Source: an uncultured Shewanella sp.
GTDB taxonomy: Bacteria > Pseudomonadota > Gammaproteobacteria > Enterobacterales > Shewanellaceae
Length of the DNA: 64,000 nt
Direction: 5' to 3'
Assembly (NCBI RefSeq): GCF_947491715.1
Contig: NZ_CANLKR010000013.1
Coordinates: 51,196-115,195 of the forward strand
The first letter of the stretch is position 1. The number at the start of each line of letters is the position of its first letter. Made by a program: the position numbers and the translations under genes. The notes beneath the pieces were generated by a model. It did no database searches and had not been told where the DNA came from. It was given only the letters and a program-made list of their open reading frames with translations. Shown piece after piece: positions 25,011-33,278 of this stretch.

Positions 25011-28000
25011 CCTTAGTTAATAACTTATAAATTCCAAATTCGGCTTGGTAAATCCACTGCTCAATAGTTTCTTTATCGTACTCTTGTAATGAAACATGGG
25101 TATAAACAGCTAATGTTTGTTGTTCACTCTTTCCTAACTTTTCAGCTAATACCTTGACTTGTTTATCTAAATCAAATTGATGCCATAGATTATTACCATA
25201 AGCCATAGCAAACGGCTCGTTAGGGATCTCAATATCTTTAGTTGGTTTATATTCTGTAGGGTATATACCCTCTACTTTTTCTTGCCATAAATATCGCTGT
25301 GTTCTTTCAGAAAACGTTATCGAAAAATCTTTACTGAGATGTGATCTCCTAAAGGGTTGTAAACGCTGCATTTCACCACACCAACTAACATCATGTTGCC
25401 ACCAGCGGGCGGCATAGCTCAAAGCAACAGGCTTCATACCATATAAAGTTATCTTTTGGGTGAAATGCTCTACCTCAGAAAAGCAATTAAACTTCCCTTC
25501 TGGGCTTAAATTAGGTTTAATTTTGTTATACAAAATACGAGGTGAAGCACTAATTGATTTAAGATCATTGTCAACATTCAATTGCGTTAGGTTTGTTGAG
25601 GCGCATTGCACTATCTTTGTTTCAAAGCCTGGTTTTTCAAAGCATAACGGGCCTTTTTTTAGCCCTTTATAATTTTGCGATAGCACATGAATATTATAGG
25701 TTGTCGGCGTTTGTTTTCGATGGCGTTGTACCCTGCCAGCCAATTGTATTATCGAGCGCATTGAACTTGGCTCAACCACCGCCCAATCATAATCGTGATC
25801 GCGCCCGACCTCTGCTACAGAAGTCGCAAGCACAATGAATATATGGTTTAACTCTGCCCTTTTCTCAACACGTTCAGCTAACCCTGAATCCTGTGACCAT
25901 TGCTTAACATCATGTCGTTTTAACGCTTTGTCTAACATCTGCTCGATTGCTGTACGTTGTAATAACGGATATTGACCGTGGTAAACACAATAATGAATAC
26001 GTGTATTGGCTGGTGCAGCTGTTGCAAATAAATACTTGGCAACTTGTACTAAAGGATTAATGTTAGCCATGCGAACCAAGCCAATTGATACTTTTTTATC
26101 TGCCAATGTAATTGCGTGCGCTAAATGCAACTCTTGAACCGACTGATGAATACGTGTAGCCATTGCCTGACTAAAGTAGCCTACCCCTACTGGATCTATA
26201 TCAACCAACTTAGCTTGCCTCAAACGTAAGTCATTTTTGACCAATGCCTTATCCCGCTCAAAAACAAACGACTGATGCTCACTTGCAAATGTATTGACGG
26301 TTTCGATGAGTTTACCCCTAGGTTTATTACACTCATCAAACCAAGCACAGCAAACCTTACCTTGAGTATTTTTATCACCATTCGCTTTAGTATATTCGAG
26401 CCTGCCCTGCTGATAAGCTTCAAACAAGGCTTCAGCTTCACAGGGCATAATCGTTGCTGTGGAAATAAGCACCTTGCTACCCAACATCCCCGCCCAATTA
26501 ACAAGGCGACATAGCGCATGAAAATCTGGCGAGCCAAAATCATCTGGTTCATCGAGCACTAAATCTGATGTTAATAACCTAAGCATAGGCGCAATCTGCC
26601 TACCACCACGGATCCCCTCTGTTGCAGGGATCAGATAATCTATCGTGCTCACTAAAATAGGTGCATGTAATAACTTTAAAATCTTAGGATCATGTTTTAA
26701 CCAGGAGAATGAGGCTAAGTTATCGAGATCAATTTCACTTAATAAATCGACTTCATCTTTAAGCAAAGATTCTGCTGATTCACTACCTTTTTTGACCTCA
26801 GTACTATCATCTTGCGATAAATCAATTTGCTGTAAATCCCTAACAGCTTGTGAACCAACAAGTAATGCTACTTGCTTAAGCGCTTGCTGCTGGCTTTTTA
26901 AATCTTCGGCAAACAAATCCTTTCTTAATGCCTTTGCGGTTTGAATCGATAAAGTTCTGAGCCCTAACGCAACATTAAAGCGACATTCCTCTGGCTCAGA
27001 TAACGCATACATTATTTTGGCATTGGCACGGGTTTTTCCTTTTCCCGTAGAAGCCATTGAAATACCAAAAAAGCCATAATCTTCTACTGTTTCTTTGAGA
27101 GACGTTGCCAATTTTACCGCTTTATCTTGCCAAGAAAATTCATCATAAATGTGTCTTGGCTGTTTAGGTACTGGTGTTTCGAGGGCTTTAACCTTACCCA
27201 GCGTATTGAGTTTCAGCTTAAATCCAGCTAACTCACAAGCAATATTATATGCCCGTTTACCAACATTAATATTATGCTCATCAAGCTTTTGCTTTAAATA
27301 GCGCTTACCATCTTCATCCTTATCTGTATTTGCAAATGCAAGATAGTTTCGATCCGAGTCTTTATTAGTAATATCTTTACGTGACGATTCACCGTGATCG
27401 GCCAACATAAGTGAAAGGCGTGCTAAATGCTGAGTGAATAAATTATTGTGCCATTCATTGGAAAACAACCTTTGACATTGTAATGACCGTTTAGCCCCAT
27501 CAGAAACAGCTTTTTGCCAATCTGAACTATTTAAAGGCGTGCCCAACGGAAATTGCCAATTGGCAGCAATTTGCTCTTGAGACCAGTCTTTACCTAACGC
27601 TTGTGGTGAGTTCCAACAAGGTTCAAAAATATGTTGCCATTGCTCAACACTCTCAATTGACGGCTGATTATCTAGAAACTTGGGAAACTGGGGTAATCGA
27701 TGATGAGAAACGATTAACCAAGCCACCATTTTGGCTACTGGTGGTAACGTTTCAAATGGATTAGCAACGTTTTTTTTCAATGAGTCTTGAAAAGCGGGTA
27801 GCGCTTGCTCTAGTTTTTTTGCTGTATCAATATCGATAGAGACTAACGCTTGCAACCATTGTTGATCGCTTTGTAAACCAACAAATGCTTGGAATATCCT
27901 TAAGGACACCCACTCATGCCGCAGGGGCTCATGGTTTTTTTTATCTGAATTCACACTTGAATTTAACGCCTTTGCCTCTTCATCCTGTATTACACCTAAC

Positions 28001-28131
28001 TTAATTTGAAAAAGTCTGTTTGCCTTGCCTACATCATGAAAAAAGCCTGCAATTGCCGCAAGATTGGCTATCACGTCTGTATTTAACGAGAACTGCTCTT
28101 TGATAACTAAATCTTTTTCGGTGCTATTCAC
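24988..28131 (-). CDS. cas3: Cas3 helicase-nuclease without the Cas2 domain
   Basis: The effector nuclease of type I-F interference. Domains in order: HD nuclease starting at once (FFHDVGKANRLFQIKLG, His32-Asp33), then the SF2 helicase with Walker A in MASTGKGKTRANAK (about residue 360), Walker B DLVLDEPDDFG (about 525) and motif VI QLAGRVQRHR (about 800). I-F systems normally encode a Cas2-Cas3 fusion with about 90 Cas2 residues first; none is present here. The start is GTG at 28131 with GGGGAG upstream; an in-frame stop 5 codons earlier rules out a longer protein. It overlaps the cas1 stump. Confidence 0.93.
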   Translation of the reverse strand: MNSTEKDLVIKEQFSLNTDVIANLAAIAGFFHDVGKANRLFQIKLGVIQDEEAKALNSSVNSDKKNHEPLRHEWVSLRIFQAFVGLQSDQQWLQALVSIDIDTAKKLEQALPAFQDSLKKNVANPFETLPPVAKMVAWLIVSHHRLPQFPKFLDNQPSIESVEQWQHIFEPCWNSPQALGKDWSQEQIAANWQFPLGTPLNSSDWQKAVSDGAKRSLQCQRLFSNEWHNNLFTQHLARLSLMLADHGESSRKDITNKDSDRNYLAFANTDKDEDGKRYLKQKLDEHNINVGKRAYNIACELAGFKLKLNTLGKVKALETPVPKQPRHIYDEFSWQDKAVKLATSLKETVEDYGFFGISMASTGKGKTRANAKIMYALSEPEECRFNVALGLRTLSIQTAKALRKDLFAEDLKSQQQALKQVALLVGSQAVRDLQQIDLSQDDSTEVKKGSESAESLLKDEVDLLSEIDLDNLASFSWLKHDPKILKLLHAPILVSTIDYLIPATEGIRGGRQIAPMLRLLTSDLVLDEPDDFGSPDFHALCRLVNWAGMLGSKVLISTATIMPCEAEALFEAYQQGRLEYTKANGDKNTQGKVCCAWFDECNKPRGKLIETVNTFASEHQSFVFERDKALVKNDLRLRQAKLVDIDPVGVGYFSQAMATRIHQSVQELHLAHAITLADKKVSIGLVRMANINPLVQVAKYLFATAAPANTRIHYCVYHGQYPLLQRTAIEQMLDKALKRHDVKQWSQDSGLAERVEKRAELNHIFIVLATSVAEVGRDHDYDWAVVEPSSMRSIIQLAGRVQRHRKQTPTTYNIHVLSQNYKGLKKGPLCFEKPGFETKIVQCASTNLTQLNVDNDLKSISASPRILYNKIKPNLSPEGKFNCFSEVEHFTQKITLYGMKPVALSYAARWWQHDVSWCGEMQRLQPFRRSHLSKDFSITFSERTQRYLWQEKVEGIYPTEYKPTKDIEIPNEPFAMAYGNNLWHQFDLDKQVKVLAEKLGKSEQQTLAVYTHVSLQEYDKETIEQWIYQAEFGIYKLLTKDECNNDK

Positions 28132-28261
28132 TGTTACACTCCCCTATATACCACAGCACACGGCCATCTTTTTGCATCACTCGGCAATATTCGAGGTAAT
28201 ACATATTCGCACGCTTAGAATGTAATATTGCCTTTAAATCTGTAGGTGAAAAATCATCCAT
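28124..28261 (-). pseudogene. cas1 (type I-F) 5' stump
   Basis: A 45-codon frame starting MDDFSPTDLKAILHSKRANM and going on to YYLEYCRVMQKDGRVL. I recognise this as the first 40 or so residues of type I-F Cas1 (Pseudomonas: HSKRANLYYLQHCRVLVNGGRVEY). The rest of cas1, with its whole catalytic domain, is missing, as is the Cas2 half of cas2-3. The stump keeps its ribosome site (AGGGAG) and its stop overlaps the cas3 start region, so it may now serve as a coupling leader. The frame also extends 24 codons upstream to 28333, probably by chance. Confidence 0.85.
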
Positions 28262-28728
28262 CTTGTGCTCCCTGTGTGACAGCTCCTTTACGTCTTTACC
28301 GCTTTCGCTTGTGGCGTTTTCTTTCTTGCTCATCCCAATCCGCTTAGTGACCTGCGCTTAGGTAAAGCTAGATCAATATAAAACCATAAACGTTAATGCA
28401 TTTTTGTTAATATATTCATGAATTATTTAACAACTGACTATACACAGCTTTAATTTGAGAATGCAATCAATAAGCATTTGAATAAGATGTTTTTTTGAGG
28501 ACGATCAAAAAAGGTGAACCCAATGCCGCAGCGGTTAATAAGAGTCGCATGTAATGAATGATCTAAGAATTGTCGACAGCATGATAAACCCAAGCTGCCA
28601 AACGATAGGTGCTGGTAACTCTATCTTTACTTGCGTTAAGCACAAAGAATGTAGGTAGCTATATAAAAACTGTTAATTCAAAGCCCCCACAACCTTTAGA
28701 TCTTGATGTTAGCTTTTAACACCCCGTG
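28262..28728. other. Upstream region of the cas operon, no gene seen
   Basis: The cas promoter should lie here; AT-rich sequence at about 28370-28440 is the best place, but I could not fix a -35/-10 pair. No cas1 or cas2 remains were recognised in this stretch. Confidence 0.4.
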
Positions 28729-28994
28729 TATACCCATGATACTTGAAGATGCAGGATTCAGCTGGAATTAAAAGCCTTTTAGGCAAGGCTTTGAATAGCG
28801 TGCCTAGTCATTCTAAGCTGATATTCAATAACGCAGTATAAAAGACTTTTAAACCAGCCCGTTGGGAGTCTGTAAAAGCACCTACTTCTGCGTTGTATCA
28901 CCTTAAAAGGCATAAGCATTCTTGCAATAACACGCCTTGAATTAGGCACTTTTACAGGCTCTGAAAACATGCATCTTCAAGTATCACGGGTATA
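28729..28994 (-). mobile_element. MITE-like element, copy 3 (reverse orientation)
   Basis: 266 bp with inverted ends TATACCCATGATACTTGAAG / CTTCAAGTATCACGGGTATA; one end has A for G. Same orientation as copy 1. It lies upstream of the cas operon and directly beside the island-flanking repeat. Confidence 0.88.
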
Positions 28995-29046
28995 AATGTA
29001 ACTGTATACCTTCGACTTCAAGGCAAAAGCCATAAAATGGCTGCTA

Positions 29047-29147
29047 TGAGCGACAAACAGGGTGAATATGGCCACGCCATGAGTCAATGAACGGGAAACA
29101 GGGATGTTAAGCTGGCTTTTATATACGGATGTATTTTATTTGGCTGG
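29047..29147 (+). repeat. About 100-bp island-flanking repeat, right copy
   Basis: Inverted partner of 16240-16340. On the plus strand it has AACAGGGATGTT (exact ACARGGATGT match at 29098-29107) and ATACGGATGTAT (29123-29134), both in short hairpins. Downstream at about 29284-29297 lies GCCTGCGGCAGTGAAC, a shortened form of the CRISPR repeat end. Confidence 0.85.
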
Positions 29148-29556
29148 CACTTAGGCAAGGATGCCATTTGAAACCGCAAAGCCGCTCATGGCCAAAATTG
29201 TTCCCAACAATTTAAGACATTCCCTACTATTCATGCAGATCAGATACTTTACAGTGTCTCACAGAGGTATCTGCACATAAGCCTGCGGCAGTGAACATCT
29301 CAGGTAAAGACCTTATTTAGATTAACTTTATTTAATCTAAACTGACAAAACTTAAACACTTTAGAGGAATACAAATCAAAAAATAAAGTAAATAGATGGA
29401 TTTTCAATACATAAAGATAACAAGCAGGGTATAAACGTCAGTTTCTTTGGAAAATAAACACTCCTAATTGGCCAAATACGCACTTTGTATCAATAAAATC
29501 TTTACATCAAAAGTTAATGGCTTCTTGCCTCTTCTTTCTTAATATAAGGGTTATTC

Positions 29557-30135
29557 ATGACTATTTTTAAACATATTACCTATTGTTTATTCATTATTAG
29601 CAGTGCAGCTTATGCCGCAACAGACAATACAGCAAACTCAGATCTTATTACCCCCTCAATGATTTCAACTAAACTAGTCGATCCTGAAGTCGTACTGAAT
29701 AATATTAAAGATGCAAATAACACGTTAAGACAATTATCTAACAAGGCACAGTCAGTCTCAATCACTGCATCCAGTGAGGGAGATGCGGAAGCATTACGTT
29801 TTGAACTTATGACTCAAATGTATGGATACTGGAACTATTATGCAACTGGTGAAATACACTTAACCTCTTCAATCATGGGAAATGACATCAGCACAAACGA
29901 AGCTGCCATTATCTTATCGGTCTATAACAATCAGAAATATAATAAGATAAATGAGGTCGATGAAGTGAATTATTATCTGAATCTTATTCAAGAAACAACA
30001 TCAACACTGAATAAAAAAACCATTACTGATGACGATATTGCGGGACTAACAGCTAGCTATAAACTCAACAATAATTTATTAATTGATTATCAAATTAGAT
30101 GCTTAACTAATGAATGCTGGAATACAGAGGAGTAA
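29557..30135 (+). CDS. Unrecognised exported protein (192 aa)
   Basis: I do not recognise the family. The protein has a clear signal peptide (MTIFKHITYCLFIISSAAYA-ATDN) and a mature part of about 170 residues that is mostly helical, rich in Asn, Thr and Ile, with two Cys near the C-terminus (IRCLTNECW) that could pair. It is a lone gene in low-GC sequence between the CRISPR island and cysH and is flanked by hairpin elements, so it may be island cargo. ATAAGGG upstream supports the start. Confidence 0.6.
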   Translation: MTIFKHITYCLFIISSAAYAATDNTANSDLITPSMISTKLVDPEVVLNNIKDANNTLRQLSNKAQSVSITASSEGDAEALRFELMTQMYGYWNYYATGEIHLTSSIMGNDISTNEAAIILSVYNNQKYNKINEVDEVNYYLNLIQETTSTLNKKTITDDDIAGLTASYKLNNNLLIDYQIRCLTNECWNTEE

Positions 30136-30545
30136 CACACTCAGTCGCCGTTGGGGCTGGTATGCATTCAATCGCCGTTCGGGCTGGTTCTCACTAACTT
30201 CTATTTATAATCATACAATTATTTATAGCGTCGCTGACGTCGACTTATATACAGTACTTAGACAAGAAAGCCATTAATTCTTTGTTGATAAGAGTCGCCG
30301 CGGAGTTTACTCCACGGCTTTGCTTTTAAAATCCAGTGTAGGCGCAGTTATGACCTTCGAAAAAAAGGATTTTTTCGTAGAGCTCCCAGGGATGGGTTCA
30401 TAGCGTGTCATAAAAGTGCCTGCACAGAAGCCTGCGGCAGGCAATTAACAACAATGAAGTGATAATTTAAAGCATACTCTCTGGTAACGAGTTGTTATGG
30501 CAAGTTAGTCATTTTAACTTTTGCGCTAACCCTCTAGCACAAAAA
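30136..30545. other. Gap with a short GC-rich direct repeat and hairpin element copy C
   Basis: Two copies of TCGCCGTTSGGGCTGGT lie close together (about 30149-30165 and 30171-30187). A multi-hairpin element follows at 30340-30446. No gene seen. Confidence 0.5.
30340..30446 (+). repeat. Multi-hairpin element, copy C (GGA loops)
   Basis: This plus-strand homologue of the in-array element reads CGAAAAAAAGGATTTTTTCG (30358-30377, 8-bp stem, AGGA loop), then CCCAGGGATGGG (30385-30396), then GGTTCATAGCGTG and a tail GCCTGCGGCAGGC. The order of parts equals the reverse complement of 19352-19458. Confidence 0.75.
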
Positions 30546-31400
30546 CTAAATGTCGTAGTGCAAACCACATTCACGCTTAAGCCCATTAAAACGAGTCTCT
30601 TCCTCGCTCATACCTAACTCAAGCGGCTTGCTCGAATGGGTATCGCCCACCGACACATAACCTTGCTCCCAAAGCGGATGATAAGGGAGTTCGTGCTGAG
30701 TTAAATACTCATGCACGTCCTTATTACTCCATTCTATGATGGGCAATATTTTATAACGGCCTCCTGTGATAGCTAAAATGGGCAAAGCTTCACGTGTGCT
30801 GGACTGACTGTGGCGAAGTCCGGCAAACCAAGTGCCCACTTGTAAGTCTTTCATGGCTTGCTGCATGGGCTCCACTTTATTGATCTTGTTATAACGATCA
30901 AGACCATCGAGTCCTTGCTCCCATAAATTACCATAGCGAGCCTGTTGCCATGCCGCGCTATAAGGCGCGGTATAGGTTTTCAAATTCAGCTTCAGGCGTT
31001 CAGTCATTTCATCGATAAAACGATAGGTTTCAGTAAATAAATGCTGAGTGTCCGTCAAAATAACCGGAATATCGGCTTGTTGACGGCTCACCAAATGCAG
31101 CATCACCGCCGACTGAATACCAAAGCTGGACGATAATGCATGAGTGCTAGGCAAAAAGGCCAACGCCCATGCGACGCGCTGCTCTGCGCTTAACTGAGCT
31201 AAATAGGCATTAACCCGCTCAAGCACCGCTGTTTGCTCAACTTTAGGTGAGTCAAGTAATGCCGTTAGCTCATTTTTAGTCACAGGGCTATTGTCTAGGC
31301 TCTGATCAAGACTCTGATCTAGACTCTGCTCAATGCTATTGCTAATACTATTGCTAATAGTCTCGTTGCTAATAGTCTCGTTGCTAATACTCTCAGCCAT
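30546..31400 (-). CDS. cysH: Phosphoadenylyl-sulfate reductase
   Basis: Reduces PAPS to sulfite using thioredoxin. The 284-residue protein has the PP-loop type core ([16 protein letters not shown]), the KVEPMQ loop, [15 protein letters not shown] and the catalytic C-terminal ECGLHYDI. I start it at ATG 31400, which overlaps the cysI stop by 8 bases. An upstream in-frame start would lie inside cysI. Residues 4-40 are a low-complexity stretch ([14 protein letters not shown], then [11 protein letters not shown]) not seen in E. coli CysH and made from tandem 15- and 12-base DNA units. Confidence 0.93.
   Translation of the reverse strand: MAESISNETISNETISNSISNSIEQSLDQSLDQSLDNSPVTKNELTALLDSPKVEQTAVLERVNAYLAQLSAEQRVAWALAFLPSTHALSSSFGIQSAVMLHLVSRQQADIPVILTDTQHLFTETYRFIDEMTERLKLNLKTYTAPYSAAWQQARYGNLWEQGLDGLDRYNKINKVEPMQQAMKDLQVGTWFAGLRHSQSSTREALPILAITGGRYKILPIIEWSNKDVHEYLTQHELPYHPLWEQGYVSVGDTHSSKPLELGMSEEETRFNGLKRECGLHYDI
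31280..31392 (-). repeat. Tandem DNA repeats in the 5' end of cysH
   Basis: Plus-strand units: GACTCTGATCWA (12 bases, three copies, about 31287-31333), TTGCTAATACTA-type 12-mers, then TTGCTAATAGTCTCG (15 bases, two and a half copies up to 31390). All keep the reading frame. Confidence 0.85.
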
Positions 31401-33138
31401 GGAATTCCTTTGCTGCATCATGAACGGCTTTAACCACCCCGACTCGAACAGTGAAATTACCAAAGGTTTCGCCTGCTTCTTTCTCAGCCGCGTAACGGCC
31501 AAACAAGCTATCCAATTCCGCCATGATTTCAGCTTCTTGAATATTCTCTTTGTGTAATTTGTTCAATCGGGTCCCTTCAAAACTGGCCCCTAAATACAAG
31601 TTATAGCGCCCAGGCGCCTTACCCACTAACCCAATTTCAGCGGCAAACGGACGGGCACAGCCATTGGGGCAACCTGTCATACGAATAACGATGGCTTGAT
31701 CTAAAAAGCCATGTTTATCTTGTAAGCTTTCCACTTTGCTTAAAAAGTCGGGGAAATAACGCTCAGCTTCGGCCATGGCTAAGGCGCAAGTCGGCAATGC
31801 CACACAGGCAATAGAATGGCCACGGGTTTCACTGATGAGCCTTCCCATTAAGCCATGCTGACGGGCCAAATCTTCAATTTGGGCTTTATCGTCTTCATGC
31901 ACACCCGCAATAATGACATTCTGGTTAGAGGTCATTCTAAAGTCGCCTTTATGGACTTTAGCGATTTCTCGCATACCAGTTTGCAATGGCTCACCGGGCA
32001 TGTCTTTAATGCGGCCACCTTCAATGAATAAGGTTAAGTGCCAGTCATTTTCCACGCCTTTTATCCAACCATAACGATCGCCGCGATCGCCAATGACCAC
32101 ATCACGCTTTGGCTCAAAAGCCACACCCACACGTTTCTCAAGCTCGGCTTTAAACGCTTCATAGCCATGATCGACAATGGTGTATTTCAAACGGGCACGC
32201 TTACGGTTAACTCGATTACCCCAGTCACGTTGGACTGTCATGACCGCTTCGGCAAATTTCAAGGTATTCTCAAGCTTAATAAAACCAAAGTCGTCGGCAA
32301 GACGTGGGAAGGTTTCCACCTCACCATGGGTCGATCCCATGCCGCCACCTGCCACTAAGTTAAAGCCCACAAGCTCGCCCTCTTCGGCAACAGCCACAAA
32401 ACCTAAATCATTGGTGTACACATCCACGTCATTGTCAGGCGGTACGGCCACGGCCATCTTAAACTTACGCGGCAAGTAGGTTTCACCGTATACAGGCTCA
32501 GCATCATCTTTAGTGGTAACAAGCTTTTCATCATCTAACCAAATCTCAGCATAAGCTTTGGTGTGTGGCAGCATGTTATCCGATAGCTTTTTAGCCCATT
32601 CATAAGCCTGAGCGTGTAACTTCGACTCTACTGGGTTTGGATTACACATCACGTTACGGTTCACGTCACCACAAGCGGCGATAGAATCGAGGGCTTCACG
32701 GTCTAAATCACGAATAATGGTTTTCAAATTACGCTTTGGAATACCGTGATACTGAAACGTTTGTCTTGTGGTTAAACGAATACTGTTTGAGCTGGTCAAC
32801 TCTGATGCAATTTTATCCACACCTAACCATTGACGTGTCGTACACACACCGCCTGGTACACGAGCACGTAGCATGAAGCTGTATAATGGTTCGAGTTTTT
32901 GTTCTTTACGTTCATTACGTAAATCACGATCATCTTGCTGATAGAAGCCATGAAATTTAATGAGCTGCTGATCGCCGTCACTAAAAGAGCCTGTAACTGC
33001 TGTCCCTAATCCTTGTTTAATGGTACCGCGTAAATAATCACTGTCTGTTTTTAAATACTCATTAACCGCTAACTTTTGATCCTTTGTTGCCGTCTTTTGC
33101 AAGCTCTTTTTATCACTCATGCTCTTCTCATCGCTCAT
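31393..33138 (-). CDS. cysI: Sulfite reductase hemoprotein beta subunit
   Basis: Carries siroheme and a 4Fe-4S cluster and reduces sulfite to sulfide with electrons from CysJ. The 581-residue protein is normal length. Cluster and heme ligands lie in [18 protein letters not shown] and [20 protein letters not shown]. Earlier segments ([26 protein letters not shown]) are typical. The first 12 codons are a tandem duplication ([12 protein letters not shown]). It lies 140 bases after cysJ and overlaps cysH. Confidence 0.97.
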   Translation of the reverse strand: MSDEKSMSDKKSLQKTATKDQKLAVNEYLKTDSDYLRGTIKQGLGTAVTGSFSDGDQQLIKFHGFYQQDDRDLRNERKEQKLEPLYSFMLRARVPGGVCTTRQWLGVDKIASELTSSNSIRLTTRQTFQYHGIPKRNLKTIIRDLDREALDSIAACGDVNRNVMCNPNPVESKLHAQAYEWAKKLSDNMLPHTKAYAEIWLDDEKLVTTKDDAEPVYGETYLPRKFKMAVAVPPDNDVDVYTNDLGFVAVAEEGELVGFNLVAGGGMGSTHGEVETFPRLADDFGFIKLENTLKFAEAVMTVQRDWGNRVNRKRARLKYTIVDHGYEAFKAELEKRVGVAFEPKRDVVIGDRGDRYGWIKGVENDWHLTLFIEGGRIKDMPGEPLQTGMREIAKVHKGDFRMTSNQNVIIAGVHEDDKAQIEDLARQHGLMGRLISETRGHSIACVALPTCALAMAEAERYFPDFLSKVESLQDKHGFLDQAIVIRMTGCPNGCARPFAAEIGLVGKAPGRYNLYLGASFEGTRLNKLHKENIQEAEIMAELDSLFGRYAAEKEAGETFGNFTVRVGVVKAVHDAAKEFHG

Positions 33139-33278
33139 GGCTATCGCCTCACTCTTGAATTTATTCGGGCTGCGCTCAATGTCACAGCCATCTTTATATG
33201 CGTTCTTATGCGTTACGTTACAATTTAGCGCTGCCTAACATGCATATCGACTAGGCACTCACATTGTATAAAAGCGGA

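Noticed and set aside
20733..28131. A type I-F variant lacking Csy1/Csy2 (I-F2) or a Tn7-linked I-F3 system
   Set aside because: All four canonical Csy proteins and a nuclease Cas3 are present, and no tniQ or tns genes are in the window. It is a standard I-F1 effector set without adaptation.
28262..28333. An N-terminal extension of the cas1 stump to 28333
   Set aside because: The family start is the ATG at 28261 with its own ribosome site; the 24 upstream codons match nothing in Cas1.
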